A DNA stretch of 64,000 bases from an uncultured Flavobacteriales bacterium (lineage in GTDB: Bacteria > Bacteroidota > Bacteroidia > Flavobacteriales_G > Salibacteraceae). Below the pieces are notes generated by a model that saw nothing but the letters and a program-made list of their open reading frames with translations, was not told where the DNA came from and did not search any database. Where the stretch lies: positions 16,768-80,767 of the forward strand of contig CALCCE010000050.1 in NCBI GenBank assembly GCA_937899835.1, in the 5' to 3' direction. Below, one piece after another: positions 45,339 to 52,770 of this stretch (position 1 is the first letter of the stretch; every line of letters begins with the position of its first letter). The position numbers and the translations under genes were made by a program.

Positions 45339-46478
45339 TTAAGCAAAGAAGGTTTCGAATGGGGTGGTTTGATACACCTTGGAAAGTTGGGTTCTGATGG
45401 AAGCCCAATCGTACTTTTTGGCGATGTGTTGTTGAGCCGCAGCACCAAGTTGTTGGCTTTTGATGGGCGAAAGGGCCAGATCGCGAATGCATTGAGCCAG
45501 CTCGGCCGGCCGGCCGGGGCGCACCAGAATTCCGTTTTCGTGGTGCGTGATGATTTCTTCGCATACCGGAAGGTTGGAGGCAATGACCGGTGTAGCACAA
45601 GCCATGCTTTCAAAAATCTTGAGTGGAGAACAACCCTGGCGAATGTTTCTGGAACATTCGATCAAGGGAGCAACCGAACAAAAAGCATGTTCCACCACGG
45701 CAAAAAGCTGCTCTTTTTCCAATTGATGGAACCAAACCAGCTGTTCGGCAATGCCCAAATGATGGGCAAATTTGACCAGTTTTTTAGAGCGGTGAGGCGG
45801 GTGGGAGGAGCAAACCACTAATTTGAGTTGGGGTTGGTCCTGCAGGTATTTCATCGCTCGAAACAACACATCCACTCCTTGCCAGGGCTGAAAGGCGCCA
45901 AAGTAAACCAGGTATTGCTCGGGGAGCCCTACTGGTTTGGCTTGTGGTGGTGGAATGTTGGCTCCATTAGGAATCAGCTCAATTTTAGCCGCAGGAATTC
46001 CCCGCTGCCGGATTTCCCGAAAGATGGTTTCCGAAGGAGTGATGATTTTAGCCGCTTCGCGCAAGCACAGGTTTTCCAGCTGTTCCAGCTTTTGAAGCGT
46101 TTCGGGCGCGATGGCGCCATACCGGTAAGGCAATTCGATGGAGGGAAAGCCATTGACCTCAAAAATGGGAAGGATGTGGGGTTGGGTCAGCAAGGCCAAA
46201 CCGCCCCAGATGTCTCTGAAATGTCCGATGCTCAACTGTTGCTCATCGCGCAACCTGGATACAGCCAGATCGGTGAAGGCCTGACCACGTTGCAAGTAAT
46301 TGGTGTCAGCAGTTGCCAGTTGAAAGTGCAACGCGTCTAAAGGCGCCAAACCCGGCAGGGTAAGCACCAGTGGGCGGCCATAAACCGCATCCAATGTGGC
46401 CACCACCTGATCAATATGAATGGCGGAGCCTTTGAACGAAGGGTAGGGGTCGAAAGCTATAAAAACGGCCTTGGTCAT
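45339..46478 (-). CDS. Glycosyltransferase family 4, first gene of the cluster
   Basis: 379 residues. The start MTKAVFIAFDPYPSFKGSAI shows the GT-B acceptor loop (PSFKGS). The C-terminal domain has KIELIPNGANIP, LVYFGAFQPWQGVDVLFRAM, LKLVVCSSHPP, and the donor-site motif SPLKIFESMACATPVIASN, a clear family 4 signature. Likely transfers a sugar from a nucleotide donor during exopolysaccharide or glycoconjugate synthesis. First of five minus-strand genes; divergent from the MORN-like gene at 46656. Substrate not readable. Confidence 0.92.
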   Translation of the reverse strand: MTKAVFIAFDPYPSFKGSAIHIDQVVATLDAVYGRPLVLTLPGLAPLDALHFQLATADTNYLQRGQAFTDLAVSRLRDEQQLSIGHFRDIWGGLALLTQPHILPIFEVNGFPSIELPYRYGAIAPETLQKLEQLENLCLREAAKIITPSETIFREIRQRGIPAAKIELIPNGANIPPPQAKPVGLPEQYLVYFGAFQPWQGVDVLFRAMKYLQDQPQLKLVVCSSHPPHRSKKLVKFAHHLGIAEQLVWFHQLEKEQLFAVVEHAFCSVAPLIECSRNIRQGCSPLKIFESMACATPVIASNLPVCEEIITHHENGILVRPGRPAELAQCIRDLALSPIKSQQLGAAAQQHIAKKYDWASIRTQLSKVYQTTPFETFFA

Positions 46479-46655
46479 CTTAAGGCGAAAAACAACTGGC
46501 GTTGTTTAACGATTGGGGTAATAGTAAAGAACGGATAGCATATAAAAGTAAATCCTGAAATAGAAAACTTTTGATCCTACCTGATTCCCCGATGATCCTC
46601 TTCTACCGTTTGGGACGGCACCATACCCGGTTTTTTCACCTACTTTTAAAGCCCC

Positions 46656-47417
46656 ATGAGTAGACTGTTTGCTGGCATAATTTTCTTGATGATAAGCAGC
46701 ATGTGCATTGCCCAGGTAGATACGGTTGTTGTTCATCGGGATTCTACCGGTAATGTGAAAAATCGGTTTGAGCTACAAGAGGTGGAACCCGAGAAGGGCA
46801 TACCACTGGAAGCGCATTTGCAGGGAATTTATGGAGTTGCCTATTTCGACGGAAACGAACATGAGCATTATAAATTCAAGGTGGCCGCACAATTCCGATT
46901 CGAGAATTATTTCCAAACCGGTAAGTGGACCAGTTACTACCCAAATGGCCAAACAGGGCAGGTGATCCACTTCCAAAATGGAAGGGTGGACGGCAACTAC
47001 CAACTTTTTGACACCAATGGCACCGTGCTCGTAGCAGGTCGGTTCGACCTTGATGCGAAGGTGGGCGAATGGAGCTATTATCACCCCAATGGGAAAATGC
47101 AAGCCCAAGGGAGCTATTTTCCTGATGTAAGGATCTATCGGCCGCTGGCTTTCATCAACAAAGATTCTACCGCTGTTTATGGTCGCAACCGCCAGCTTTT
47201 GAATACTTATGGGGATGGCTCCGACGAGTTAAGTCAACTGCTACGGGACCTCGAATTTCCCGATCGAACCGCCATTCAACCCGGCCCCCCTTTGCCTTAT
47301 TGTCAGTATTTTAAAACGGGTCAGTGGCGCTATTGGAACGAACAGGGCCAGTTGATTCGTGTAGAATACTGGAAGGAGGGCCAGTTGGAGAAAAAGGAGG
47401 AGATGCCGGCCAACTAA
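46656..47417 (+). CDS. Exported MORN/YwqK-like repeat protein
   Basis: 253 residues. Signal peptide MSRLFAGIIFLMISSMCIAQ. Contains Y-x-x-G-x repeats typical of MORN/YwqK proteins: TGKWTSYYPNGQTGQVIHF, GRVDGNYQLFDTNGTVLVA, VGEWSYYHPNGKMQAQGSY, TGQWRYWNEQGQLIRVEYW. Such repeats make an extended beta ribbon. No lipobox, so the mature protein is probably periplasmic or secreted. The -7-like TACTTTTA 20 bases upstream misses the consensus only at the last base. One of three exported MORN-like proteins in the window. Function unknown. Confidence 0.8.
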   Translation: MSRLFAGIIFLMISSMCIAQVDTVVVHRDSTGNVKNRFELQEVEPEKGIPLEAHLQGIYGVAYFDGNEHEHYKFKVAAQFRFENYFQTGKWTSYYPNGQTGQVIHFQNGRVDGNYQLFDTNGTVLVAGRFDLDAKVGEWSYYHPNGKMQAQGSYFPDVRIYRPLAFINKDSTAVYGRNRQLLNTYGDGSDELSQLLRDLEFPDRTAIQPGPPLPYCQYFKTGQWRYWNEQGQLIRVEYWKEGQLEKKEEMPAN

Positions 47418-47454
47418 AGGTGGAGTCCCATCCTATTTATGGCTGCTGAAGCAA

Positions 47455-48939
47455 TCACCCTCCCAATTCCTGCTGAATAAAGGTTTCCGCATGGTGCAGG
47501 TGCGCATCTTGCTTTTCGGGTGCCATTTTGTTAAAGGTGTGCACCATCATCGACAAGCGCGGGTTGGAGAGGAAGAAATCCTGGTGCTTGGTGATGAAAC
47601 GCCAGAATAAACCGTCCCAAATGGGTTCCCATTCCCCCTTGCTGTAGTTGCTCATCTTTTTGAGGTAGTTGGAGCCTCCAATGTAGGGTTTGGTAGCAAA
47701 CGTGCCCCCATCGGCAAACAAACACATGCCATACACATTGGGCACCATCACCCAATCGTAGGCATCAATGAACAATTCCATGAACCAGCGGTAGACCTCA
47801 TCGGGATCAAATTCGCACAAGAGCATGAAATTACCCAACACCATCAGCCGCTCGATGTGGTGGCAGTAGCCGGTTTCCAATAATTTTTTGATGGTGATGT
47901 CGATGGGAACGATGCCCGTAGTGCCGGTGTAGAAGCTCTCCGGAATTTTCCGGTCAAAGCCCCAAAAATTGTGGGTGCGCGAAAAACGGCCCTTGGATTC
48001 GTACATGCCCCGGATGAACTCTCGCCACCCGATAATTTGACGTACAAAGCCCTCGGTAGAATTGAGGGGAATGCCCTCTGCATCCGCAAAAGCCAAACTC
48101 CGGTCGAGTACTTCGCCCGGCCGAATCAATCCTGCATTGATCAAGGGCGAGAGCAAACTGTGGTTGAGGATGGAGTGCTCTTTAACGATAGCATCCTCGT
48201 AGGCTCCAAAATCGTAGAACCGGAATTGTAAAAACTGATCGAGCCAATCGCTGGTTTCCTCAAACGTAATGGGGTAAATGCGGCTGGAAGAAATCTTTCC
48301 CGGATAGTCGGCAAAGTGAGTTTCGGTGTAAGTGATTGCCGCTTGCCAAACCGGAGAAGAAGCCGGAAAATGCACCGCTGGCGGCTGTTGATTTTTAGGA
48401 TACTTTTTGCGATTGTCCGTATCGTAGGTCCATTTGCCGCCCGCCGGGTTGCCATCAGCCTCCAGCAAGATGTTGAGCTTTTTGCGCTGCTGCTTGTAAA
48501 AGGTGGTTTGGAAAAACGATTTTTTATCCGGCCGAAAAAAGCCGGCCAGGTTCTTCTCCCGCTGGTTCAAAAACTGTGGATTCTCATAGGCGTGCAATGC
48601 ACAGGCTCCCGACAAGCGTCCGATTCTTCTTTCCAGCCAATCGTCCGTCGGATCGATGTAATGAACCACTTCGATGTTGTTTTTTTCGATTTCCGCTTGA
48701 AACTCCCGAAGGTCTGCCCGTGGATCGTGGGCATCAATGTAGTGCACCGTTTTTCCATTGCCCTCCAGGTAAGTGGCATAGGCTTTCATCGTAGCCCGGT
48801 GAAAGGCAATTTTCTGCTTGTGAAATTTGAACTGCCTGAAAAACAAGTGCTCTTCAATCAAATAAACCGGGTGTGGATTGTCCAACAAAGGACTTTCCTG
48901 AAACAATTGATGAGGAAAAATAAGGTTGATGTGGCGCAT
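47455..48939 (-). CDS. Cryptochrome/photolyase-related flavoprotein (FeS-BCP group, cluster cysteines not seen)
   Basis: 494 residues. The N-terminal Rossmann-like domain (LIFPHQLFQESPLL, VYLIEEHLFFRQFKFHKQKI) and FAD domain (VRQIIGWREFIRGMYESKGR, HHIERLMVLGNFMLLC, WVMVPNVYGMCLFADGG, KPYIGGSNYLKKM) match the deoxyribodipyrimidine-photolyase-related group (COG3046 type) that repairs UV photoproducts using light. Well-studied members bind a 4Fe-4S cluster through a C-x2-C...C loop just after this point; here the segment reads MSNYSKGEWEPIWDGLFWRF, with no cysteine. The FAD pocket seems intact. Transcribed alone, towards the MORN-like gene; a repeat array lies upstream. Repair versus signalling role cannot be decided. 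Confidence 0.88.
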   Translation of the reverse strand: MRHINLIFPHQLFQESPLLDNPHPVYLIEEHLFFRQFKFHKQKIAFHRATMKAYATYLEGNGKTVHYIDAHDPRADLREFQAEIEKNNIEVVHYIDPTDDWLERRIGRLSGACALHAYENPQFLNQREKNLAGFFRPDKKSFFQTTFYKQQRKKLNILLEADGNPAGGKWTYDTDNRKKYPKNQQPPAVHFPASSPVWQAAITYTETHFADYPGKISSSRIYPITFEETSDWLDQFLQFRFYDFGAYEDAIVKEHSILNHSLLSPLINAGLIRPGEVLDRSLAFADAEGIPLNSTEGFVRQIIGWREFIRGMYESKGRFSRTHNFWGFDRKIPESFYTGTTGIVPIDITIKKLLETGYCHHIERLMVLGNFMLLCEFDPDEVYRWFMELFIDAYDWVMVPNVYGMCLFADGGTFATKPYIGGSNYLKKMSNYSKGEWEPIWDGLFWRFITKHQDFFLSNPRLSMMVHTFNKMAPEKQDAHLHHAETFIQQELGG

Positions 48940-49135
48940 GGAAAATGAGTCTGATTGGACTTCCCTTTAAAAAGCTTTGGGGAGTAACAGAAGCCCGGTT
49001 TTGATTGTTTGCGCAGGTTGAAAAAATACTGCCCTGATTGGTCGTTGAGCATCCTCCTTGGTAGTAGAGCGCCTTCCCCGGTCTTCGAGCGGAGCCGAGA
49101 AGCCCGGATGAGAGTCGAGACGCCTGGATGAAAAA

Positions 49136-49293
49136 TGATGGCCTTTCGGCTGCCGCTCAAGGACCGAGTTTCTATGAGCGCGTTCCGCGCGGTTTCTTAT
49201 GTTGGTTTTGGAGCGTCACCATACCGACCTTCGAGTATTATAATGCCGGTCGTCGAGCATTCCATTGCCGGTCTTCGTAGTCGAGAAGCCCGG
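49136..49293 (+). repeat. Type I intergenic repeat, diverged copy
   Basis: Shares GGCCTTTCGGCT...CGCTCAAGGACCG and the end GTCGAGAAGCCCGG with the other type I copies. The central hairpin is present but rewritten (GCGCG-TTC-CGCGC at 49178-49190). About 75 bases to its left (49060-49135) is another fragment with the CCGGTCTTCGAGCG and GAGAAGCCCGG words. Confidence 0.65.
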
Positions 49294-49527
49294 GGGAGTG
49301 CAACCAAAACTCCCGGAATTCTGATTGTAGTTTGCAACTACGATCCGCTATCCCAAGCACATACCGCACTATGTCACGTCTCTAAGCCAGCGCCAGCGTT
49401 GTCCTGGTGCAATCTCAAAACCTGTTTTCCCACAAGCTTTTGAAAAGTGTTGCGTGCATTTTTAGCGCCCAACATTGCGTTGAATTTTTAGACGCAACGG
49501 TTTGCGCTCTCCCGGTCTTCAAGTGCA
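49290..49527 (+). repeat. Type II intergenic repeat, copy 1
   Basis: About 240 bases, matching 63510-63775 along its length. It contains a hairpin GATTGTAGTT-TGC-AACTACGATC (49324-49346) and a GTTGCGT-rich part near the end. No coding potential beyond chance frames. Confidence 0.75.
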
Positions 49528-49590
49528 TGCCCTGGTCATCGAGCGGATGTGTCCGCCGATTGGCAGAGTTGAGTCGCCCGGGGTTAAAAG

Positions 49591-49778
49591 AAGAAATGAT
49601 CAAGTGAATTCAGCAAAGAGTTGAGAAAAAGTTGGCCTTTCGGCTTCGCTCAAGGACCGGGGATTATTGACGCGCTGTCGCGCGAGCTATTATCTTGGTT
49701 GTTGAATTGCCGGTCATCAAGCGCCTTCCCCGGTCTTCGAGCGGACCGTGTCAGCCTTTCGGCTGAGTCGAGAAGCCC
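49591..49778 (+). repeat. Type I intergenic repeat, copy left of the toxin module
   Basis: About 190 bases, starting AAGAAATGATCAAGTG and ending GTCGAGAAGCCC. The core GGGGATTATTGACGCGCTGT and on to GGTTGTTGA is identical to the copies at 50716, 50915, 63308 and 63806. The hairpin CGCGC-TGTC-GCGCG is at 49671-49684. Confidence 0.85.
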
Positions 49779-49853
49779 AGAGGAGCGCAGTTAAAACGCC
49801 AGGGAAGCAAACCTTGGAGACTTCATATCGGGAAAGCCATAATTGATTTGTCG

Positions 49854-49861
49854 TACTTTTG
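49854..49861 (+). promoter_or_regulatory. -7 promoter element TACTTTTG of the zeta-toxin gene
   Basis: Exact TAnnTTTG match ending 5 bases before the ATG at 49867. The start of transcription would fall about at the ATG, giving a leaderless messenger. It also argues against the longer frame start at 49843. Confidence 0.5.
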
Positions 49862-49866
49862 AGAAA

Positions 49867-50439
49867 ATGAAAAGGCTTTATGTGGTGGCAGGTTGCAACG
49901 GTGCAGGAAAAACCACTGCATCTTTCACCATTCTTCCAGAAATATTGGATTGCGATCAATTTGTAAATGCTGATGAGATAGCGAAGGGGCTTTCCCCTTT
50001 CAACTCAGCATCTACTAATATTCAATCGGGGAGGCTGATGCTAAAAAGGATAAGAACGCTGCTGAACCAAGGAGAAAACTTTGCAATAGAAACCACACTG
50101 TCTACCAGGAGCTATGTGAAATTCGTGGAGGAAGCTCAACAAAAAGGATACCGTGTTACACTGCTTTTCTTTTGGCTCAATTCAGAAGATTTAGCTGTTA
50201 AAAGAGTGCAAGGAAGAGTAAAAGAAGGAGGTCATGATATACCTGAAAAAGTAATTCGTAGAAGGTACGAAACCGGTCTTTTCAACTTTTTTAAATTGTA
50301 CATCACTCAGGTTCACAATTGGCTGTTCATCAACAACTCAGGTGAATTTTATGAGGTTGTTGCTCAAGGCGATCAACAAAGGGAAGAGGTGTTAAACAAA
50401 GAAATTTGGATGAAATTAAGAGCTCGATACTATGGATAA
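49867..50439 (+). CDS. Zeta-toxin family P-loop kinase
   Basis: 190 residues from the ATG at 49867; an upstream ATG at 49843 lies before the promoter box. Walker A GCNGAGKT (9-16), the zeta-family segments VNADEIAKGLSP and ETTLSTRSY (the usual ETTLSGRS) and the arginine-rich RVKEGGHDIPEKVIRRRY are all present. Family members phosphorylate UDP-N-acetylglucosamine or related sugars and block wall synthesis. In the classic systems the epsilon/PezA antitoxin is encoded upstream; here only a small ORF overlaps downstream. The gene sits alone between near-identical intergenic repeats, in an accessory region. Toxin activity is inferred, not shown. Confidence 0.85.
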   Translation: MKRLYVVAGCNGAGKTTASFTILPEILDCDQFVNADEIAKGLSPFNSASTNIQSGRLMLKRIRTLLNQGENFAIETTLSTRSYVKFVEEAQQKGYRVTLLFFWLNSEDLAVKRVQGRVKEGGHDIPEKVIRRRYETGLFNFFKLYITQVHNWLFINNSGEFYEVVAQGDQQREEVLNKEIWMKLRARYYG

Positions 50440-50617
50440 CTCGGAAAACCTCGAAGAAGAACGCAGAAAAATAGTCAAGGGATTAGAGTTGGCTTACGAG
50501 AGAATGATCGAGTTTAAGAAGTATAAAAAAACTCCACTGATCATTTCCGTTGACGGTAAAGTGGTAGAAGTAGACCCGCATGATGCGCCACCTACCACCA
50601 CCTACAAATGGCGTTGA
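50432..50617 (+). CDS. Small protein overlapping the zeta-toxin gene, candidate antitoxin
   Basis: 61 residues. The ATG lies inside the toxin gene's last codons (8-base overlap ATGGATAA), so translation is probably coupled. Sequence: an acidic helix MDNSENLEEERRKIVKGLEL followed by a basic part (ERMIEFKKYKKTPLIIS), then a short beta hairpin and a Pro/Thr-rich tail. Size and coupling fit a toxin partner, but there is no similarity that I recognise to epsilon or PezA antitoxins. The alternative is an accessory subunit or an uncharacterised conserved small protein of this toxin branch. Confidence 0.65.
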   Translation: MDNSENLEEERRKIVKGLELAYERMIEFKKYKKTPLIISVDGKVVEVDPHDAPPTTTYKWR

Positions 50618-50715
50618 TTGAAAGTTGATTTAGCGTCTCTTAATTCCCAGTTGTCGGGCGCCATCCCCGGTCTTAGAGCGCCTTCTCCGGTCTTCGAGTG
50701 CAGTCGAGAAGCCCG

Positions 50716-50914
50716 GCTTAAGCATAGAAATGATCAAGTGAATTCAGCAAGGAGTTGAGAAAAAGTTGGCCTTTCGGCTTCGCTCAAGGACCGGGGATTA
50801 TTGACGCGCTGTCGCGCGAGCTATTATCTTGGTTGTTGAATTGCCGGTCATCAAGCGCCTTCCCCGGTCTTCGAGCGGACCGTGTCAGCCTTTCGGCTGA
50901 GTCGAGAAGCCCGG
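50716..50914 (+). repeat. Type I intergenic repeat, tandem copy 1 right of the toxin module
   Basis: 199 bases, followed directly by a second copy. It carries the same core and hairpin as the copy at 49591-49778 and ends GTGTCAGCCTTTCGGCTGAG then TCGAGAAGCCCGG. The 98 bases before it (50618-50715) hold more short words of the same family. Confidence 0.85.
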
Positions 50915-51112
50915 ATTAAGCATAGAAATGATCAAGTAAATTCAGCAAGGAATTGAGAAAAGGTTGGCCTTTCGGCTTCGCTCAAGGACCGGGGATTATT
51001 GACGCGCTGTCGCGCGAGCTATTATCTTGGTTGTTGAATTGCCGGTCATCAAGCGCCTTCCCCGGTCTTCGAGCGGACCGAGCCCGCCGATTGGCTGAGA
51101 CGAGAAGCCTGG
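50915..51112 (+). repeat. Type I intergenic repeat, tandem copy 2 right of the toxin module
   Basis: 198 bases in direct tandem with the copy before it. The first 150 bases are nearly identical; the end has drifted (GAGCCCGCCGATTGGCTGAG). It stops about 35 bases before the membrane-protein gene. Confidence 0.85.
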
Positions 51113-51146
51113 GGTAGTAGCGAAGAGTAAAATTATTTTTGCCGAA

Positions 51147-51569
51147 TTAAGCAGCGGCTTCGTCCGAATCTGATTTTTTCCACCAGAGGTAGTGTTCGGT
51201 AGAAAGCATGCCAGCTACTACCAATACCAACGCCAGCAAAGAAGTTTGAGAAGGGTCTATTTGCTCCTGCGAAAGTTCACCAGCCAGGTGCGCGCCATGA
51301 GAAAGTAAGTACAACAAGCTGATCCCAAAAAGGATCGGTTTTAGGAGGGCATTTTTCACGTATACGATCAGCAGCATCCAGATGAAAGGCAGGTGGTAAA
51401 AGACCGAACGGATCACAAATACACCAATTGGAACTTCTCCAGTGGCTTCGGGGCGAACGATATCAATGCCATAGAAAATTTCACCTACGTGGTAGTTGAA
51501 ATGCAAGATCATTCCGATGGTCGTGAACAACCATAAGAGAATCAATTTGAACTTTGGATCGGTAGTCAT
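51147..51569 (-). CDS. Small four-helix membrane protein sharing an operator with the iron importer
   Basis: 140 residues with four hydrophobic segments: LILLWLFTTIGMILHFNYHV, VFVIRSVFYHLPFIWMLLIV, PILFGISLLYLLSHGAHLAG and LLALVLVVAGMLSTEHYLWW. Several His residues lie in or next to the helices (HFNYH, YHLPF, SHGAH, EHYLWW), which could bind metal or haem; this is inference. No family recognised. The gene is divergent from the iron ABC importer, and the only intergenic control element visible, a long palindrome, sits between the two -7 boxes. A role in iron handling is therefore likely. Confidence 0.75.
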   Translation of the reverse strand: MTTDPKFKLILLWLFTTIGMILHFNYHVGEIFYGIDIVRPEATGEVPIGVFVIRSVFYHLPFIWMLLIVYVKNALLKPILFGISLLYLLSHGAHLAGELSQEQIDPSQTSLLALVLVVAGMLSTEHYLWWKKSDSDEAAA

Positions 51570-51619
51570 TGGAGCGTTGGATTTGGTTGCAATTGGTACA
51601 GCTTTTCGTTGCGATTCTG

Positions 51620-51627
51620 CAAAGGTA
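51620..51627 (-). promoter_or_regulatory. -7 promoter element TACCTTTG of the membrane-protein gene
   Basis: Exact TAnnTTTG match on the minus strand, 3 bases from the edge of the palindrome at 51631-51653 and about 50 bases before the start codon. Confidence 0.55.
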
Positions 51628-51630
51628 GAT

Positions 51631-51653
51631 TTATTTAGAATAGTTCTAAATAA
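51631..51653. promoter_or_regulatory. Perfect palindrome TTATTTAGAA-N3-TTCTAAATAA, candidate iron-regulator operator
   Basis: A perfect 10-bp inverted repeat with a 3-base centre. It lies between two divergent -7 boxes (minus strand 51620-51627, plus strand 51655-51662), so a bound repressor would cover both promoters. The core can be read in the 7-1-7 form used by Fur-family proteins; Fur or DtxR-type control is inference from the iron importer next to it. A related 23-mer at 62964-62986 agrees at 17 positions. Confidence 0.65.
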
Positions 51654-51654
51654 G

Positions 51655-51662
51655 TATCTTCG
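51655..51662 (+). promoter_or_regulatory. -7-like element TATCTTCG of the iron importer
   Basis: Matches TAnnTTTG except for one base (TTCG). It lies 1 base from the palindrome and 41 bases before the substrate-binding protein start. Confidence 0.4.
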
Positions 51663-51702
51663 CGCTCCAAATTAATGTCATTTCGTTTAATTCAATTTAT
51701 AT

Positions 51703-52770
51703 ATGAATAGGCTGTTCTTCCCCCTCCTTTTTGTTTTGGCTTTATTGGCCAGCTGCTCGGAAGCTCCCAAAACTGAAAAAGCTCCTCAAGATGCGGTTGA
51801 AGAAGAGGAAATCACCCTCTACACCCACCGGCATTACGATACCGACAAAGCCATCATCCAAAAATTTACCGAGGAAACGGGCATCAAAGTCAACGTGGTA
51901 AAAGCCAGCGCTGACGCGCTGATGCAGAAAATGGAAAGCGAAGGCGATCAATCGCCCGCCGACCTGTTGATCACAGTAGATGCCGGCCGTTTGGTACGTG
52001 CCAAAACCAAAGGTTTGTTGCAAGCCGCCGAATCGGAAGCCTTGATGAAAATGGTACCCGAACACCTGCGCGATACTGATAACCATTGGTATGGACTCAC
52101 CAAGCGGGCGCGGGTAATTGTGTACGACAAAGAAAAAGTGGATCCCGCCACCTTGTCTACCTACGAAAACCTGGTCGAACCACAGTGGAACGGCAAGATT
52201 TTGATCCGTCCTTCCAGCAACATCTACAACCAATCGATGTTGGCCTCCATCATTGCGCATCACGGCAACGAAGAAGCAAAAACCTGGGCCGCTGGCGTGT
52301 TGCAAAACCTGGCCCGAAAGCCCAAAGGCAACGACCGCGATCAGGTGAAAGCCATCATGGCCGGAGAAGGTGAATTGGCGGTTATCAATACCTATTACCT
52401 GGGTAAATTGCTCAATTCGAAAGATGCCGACGAAGTAAAAGCTGGTGAAGCAGTCGCTATTTTCTTCCCCAACCAGGACGACCGCGGTACACACGTGAAC
52501 ATTAGCGGCATTGGTGTGGCCAAGTATGCGCCTAACAAGGAAAACGCCATTCGTTTCATCGAATACTTGCTGAGCAAAGAAGTGCAAGAAACCTTTGCCC
52601 AAACCAACTACGAATATCCGGTGAACCCCGGAGCAAACATTTCAGAGTTGTTGCAGTCTTGGGGAACCTTTAAGGAAGATAATTTGTCGCTCACCAAACT
52701 GGGCGAATTGAACAAGGATGCCGTTATTCTTTTCGATGAAGTAGCTTGGGACAATGGCCCCACTTCCTAA
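51703..52770 (+). CDS. Ferric-iron ABC transporter, substrate-binding lipoprotein (FbpA/FutA-like)
   Basis: 355 residues. Lipoprotein signal ending in LALLASC. The mature protein starts ITLYTHRHYDTDKAIIQKF, a hallmark of family 1 ferric-iron binding proteins; DLLITVDAGRLVRAKTKGLL, YGLTKRARVIVYDKEKV, LVEPQWNGKILIRPSSNIYN and AVINTYYLGKLLNS follow the FbpA/FutA pattern, with tyrosines (NTYY) that bind iron in this family. It hands Fe(III) to the permease encoded next, whose start lies inside this gene (17-base overlap). Anchored in the periplasm. Expression is probably repressed by iron through the upstream palindrome. Confidence 0.93.
   Translation: MNRLFFPLLFVLALLASCSEAPKTEKAPQDAVEEEEITLYTHRHYDTDKAIIQKFTEETGIKVNVVKASADALMQKMESEGDQSPADLLITVDAGRLVRAKTKGLLQAAESEALMKMVPEHLRDTDNHWYGLTKRARVIVYDKEKVDPATLSTYENLVEPQWNGKILIRPSSNIYNQSMLASIIAHHGNEEAKTWAAGVLQNLARKPKGNDRDQVKAIMAGEGELAVINTYYLGKLLNSKDADEVKAGEAVAIFFPNQDDRGTHVNISGIGVAKYAPNKENAIRFIEYLLSKEVQETFAQTNYEYPVNPGANISELLQSWGTFKEDNLSLTKLGELNKDAVILFDEVAWDNGPTS

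Noticed and set aside
49135..49607. Several short frames inside the repeat array
   Set aside because: They fall within type I and type II repeats whose copies differ by indels that break the frames.
49136..51112. CRISPR array
   Set aside because: Repeat units are about 190-240 bases, few and in part tandem without regular short spacers; no cas genes nearby.
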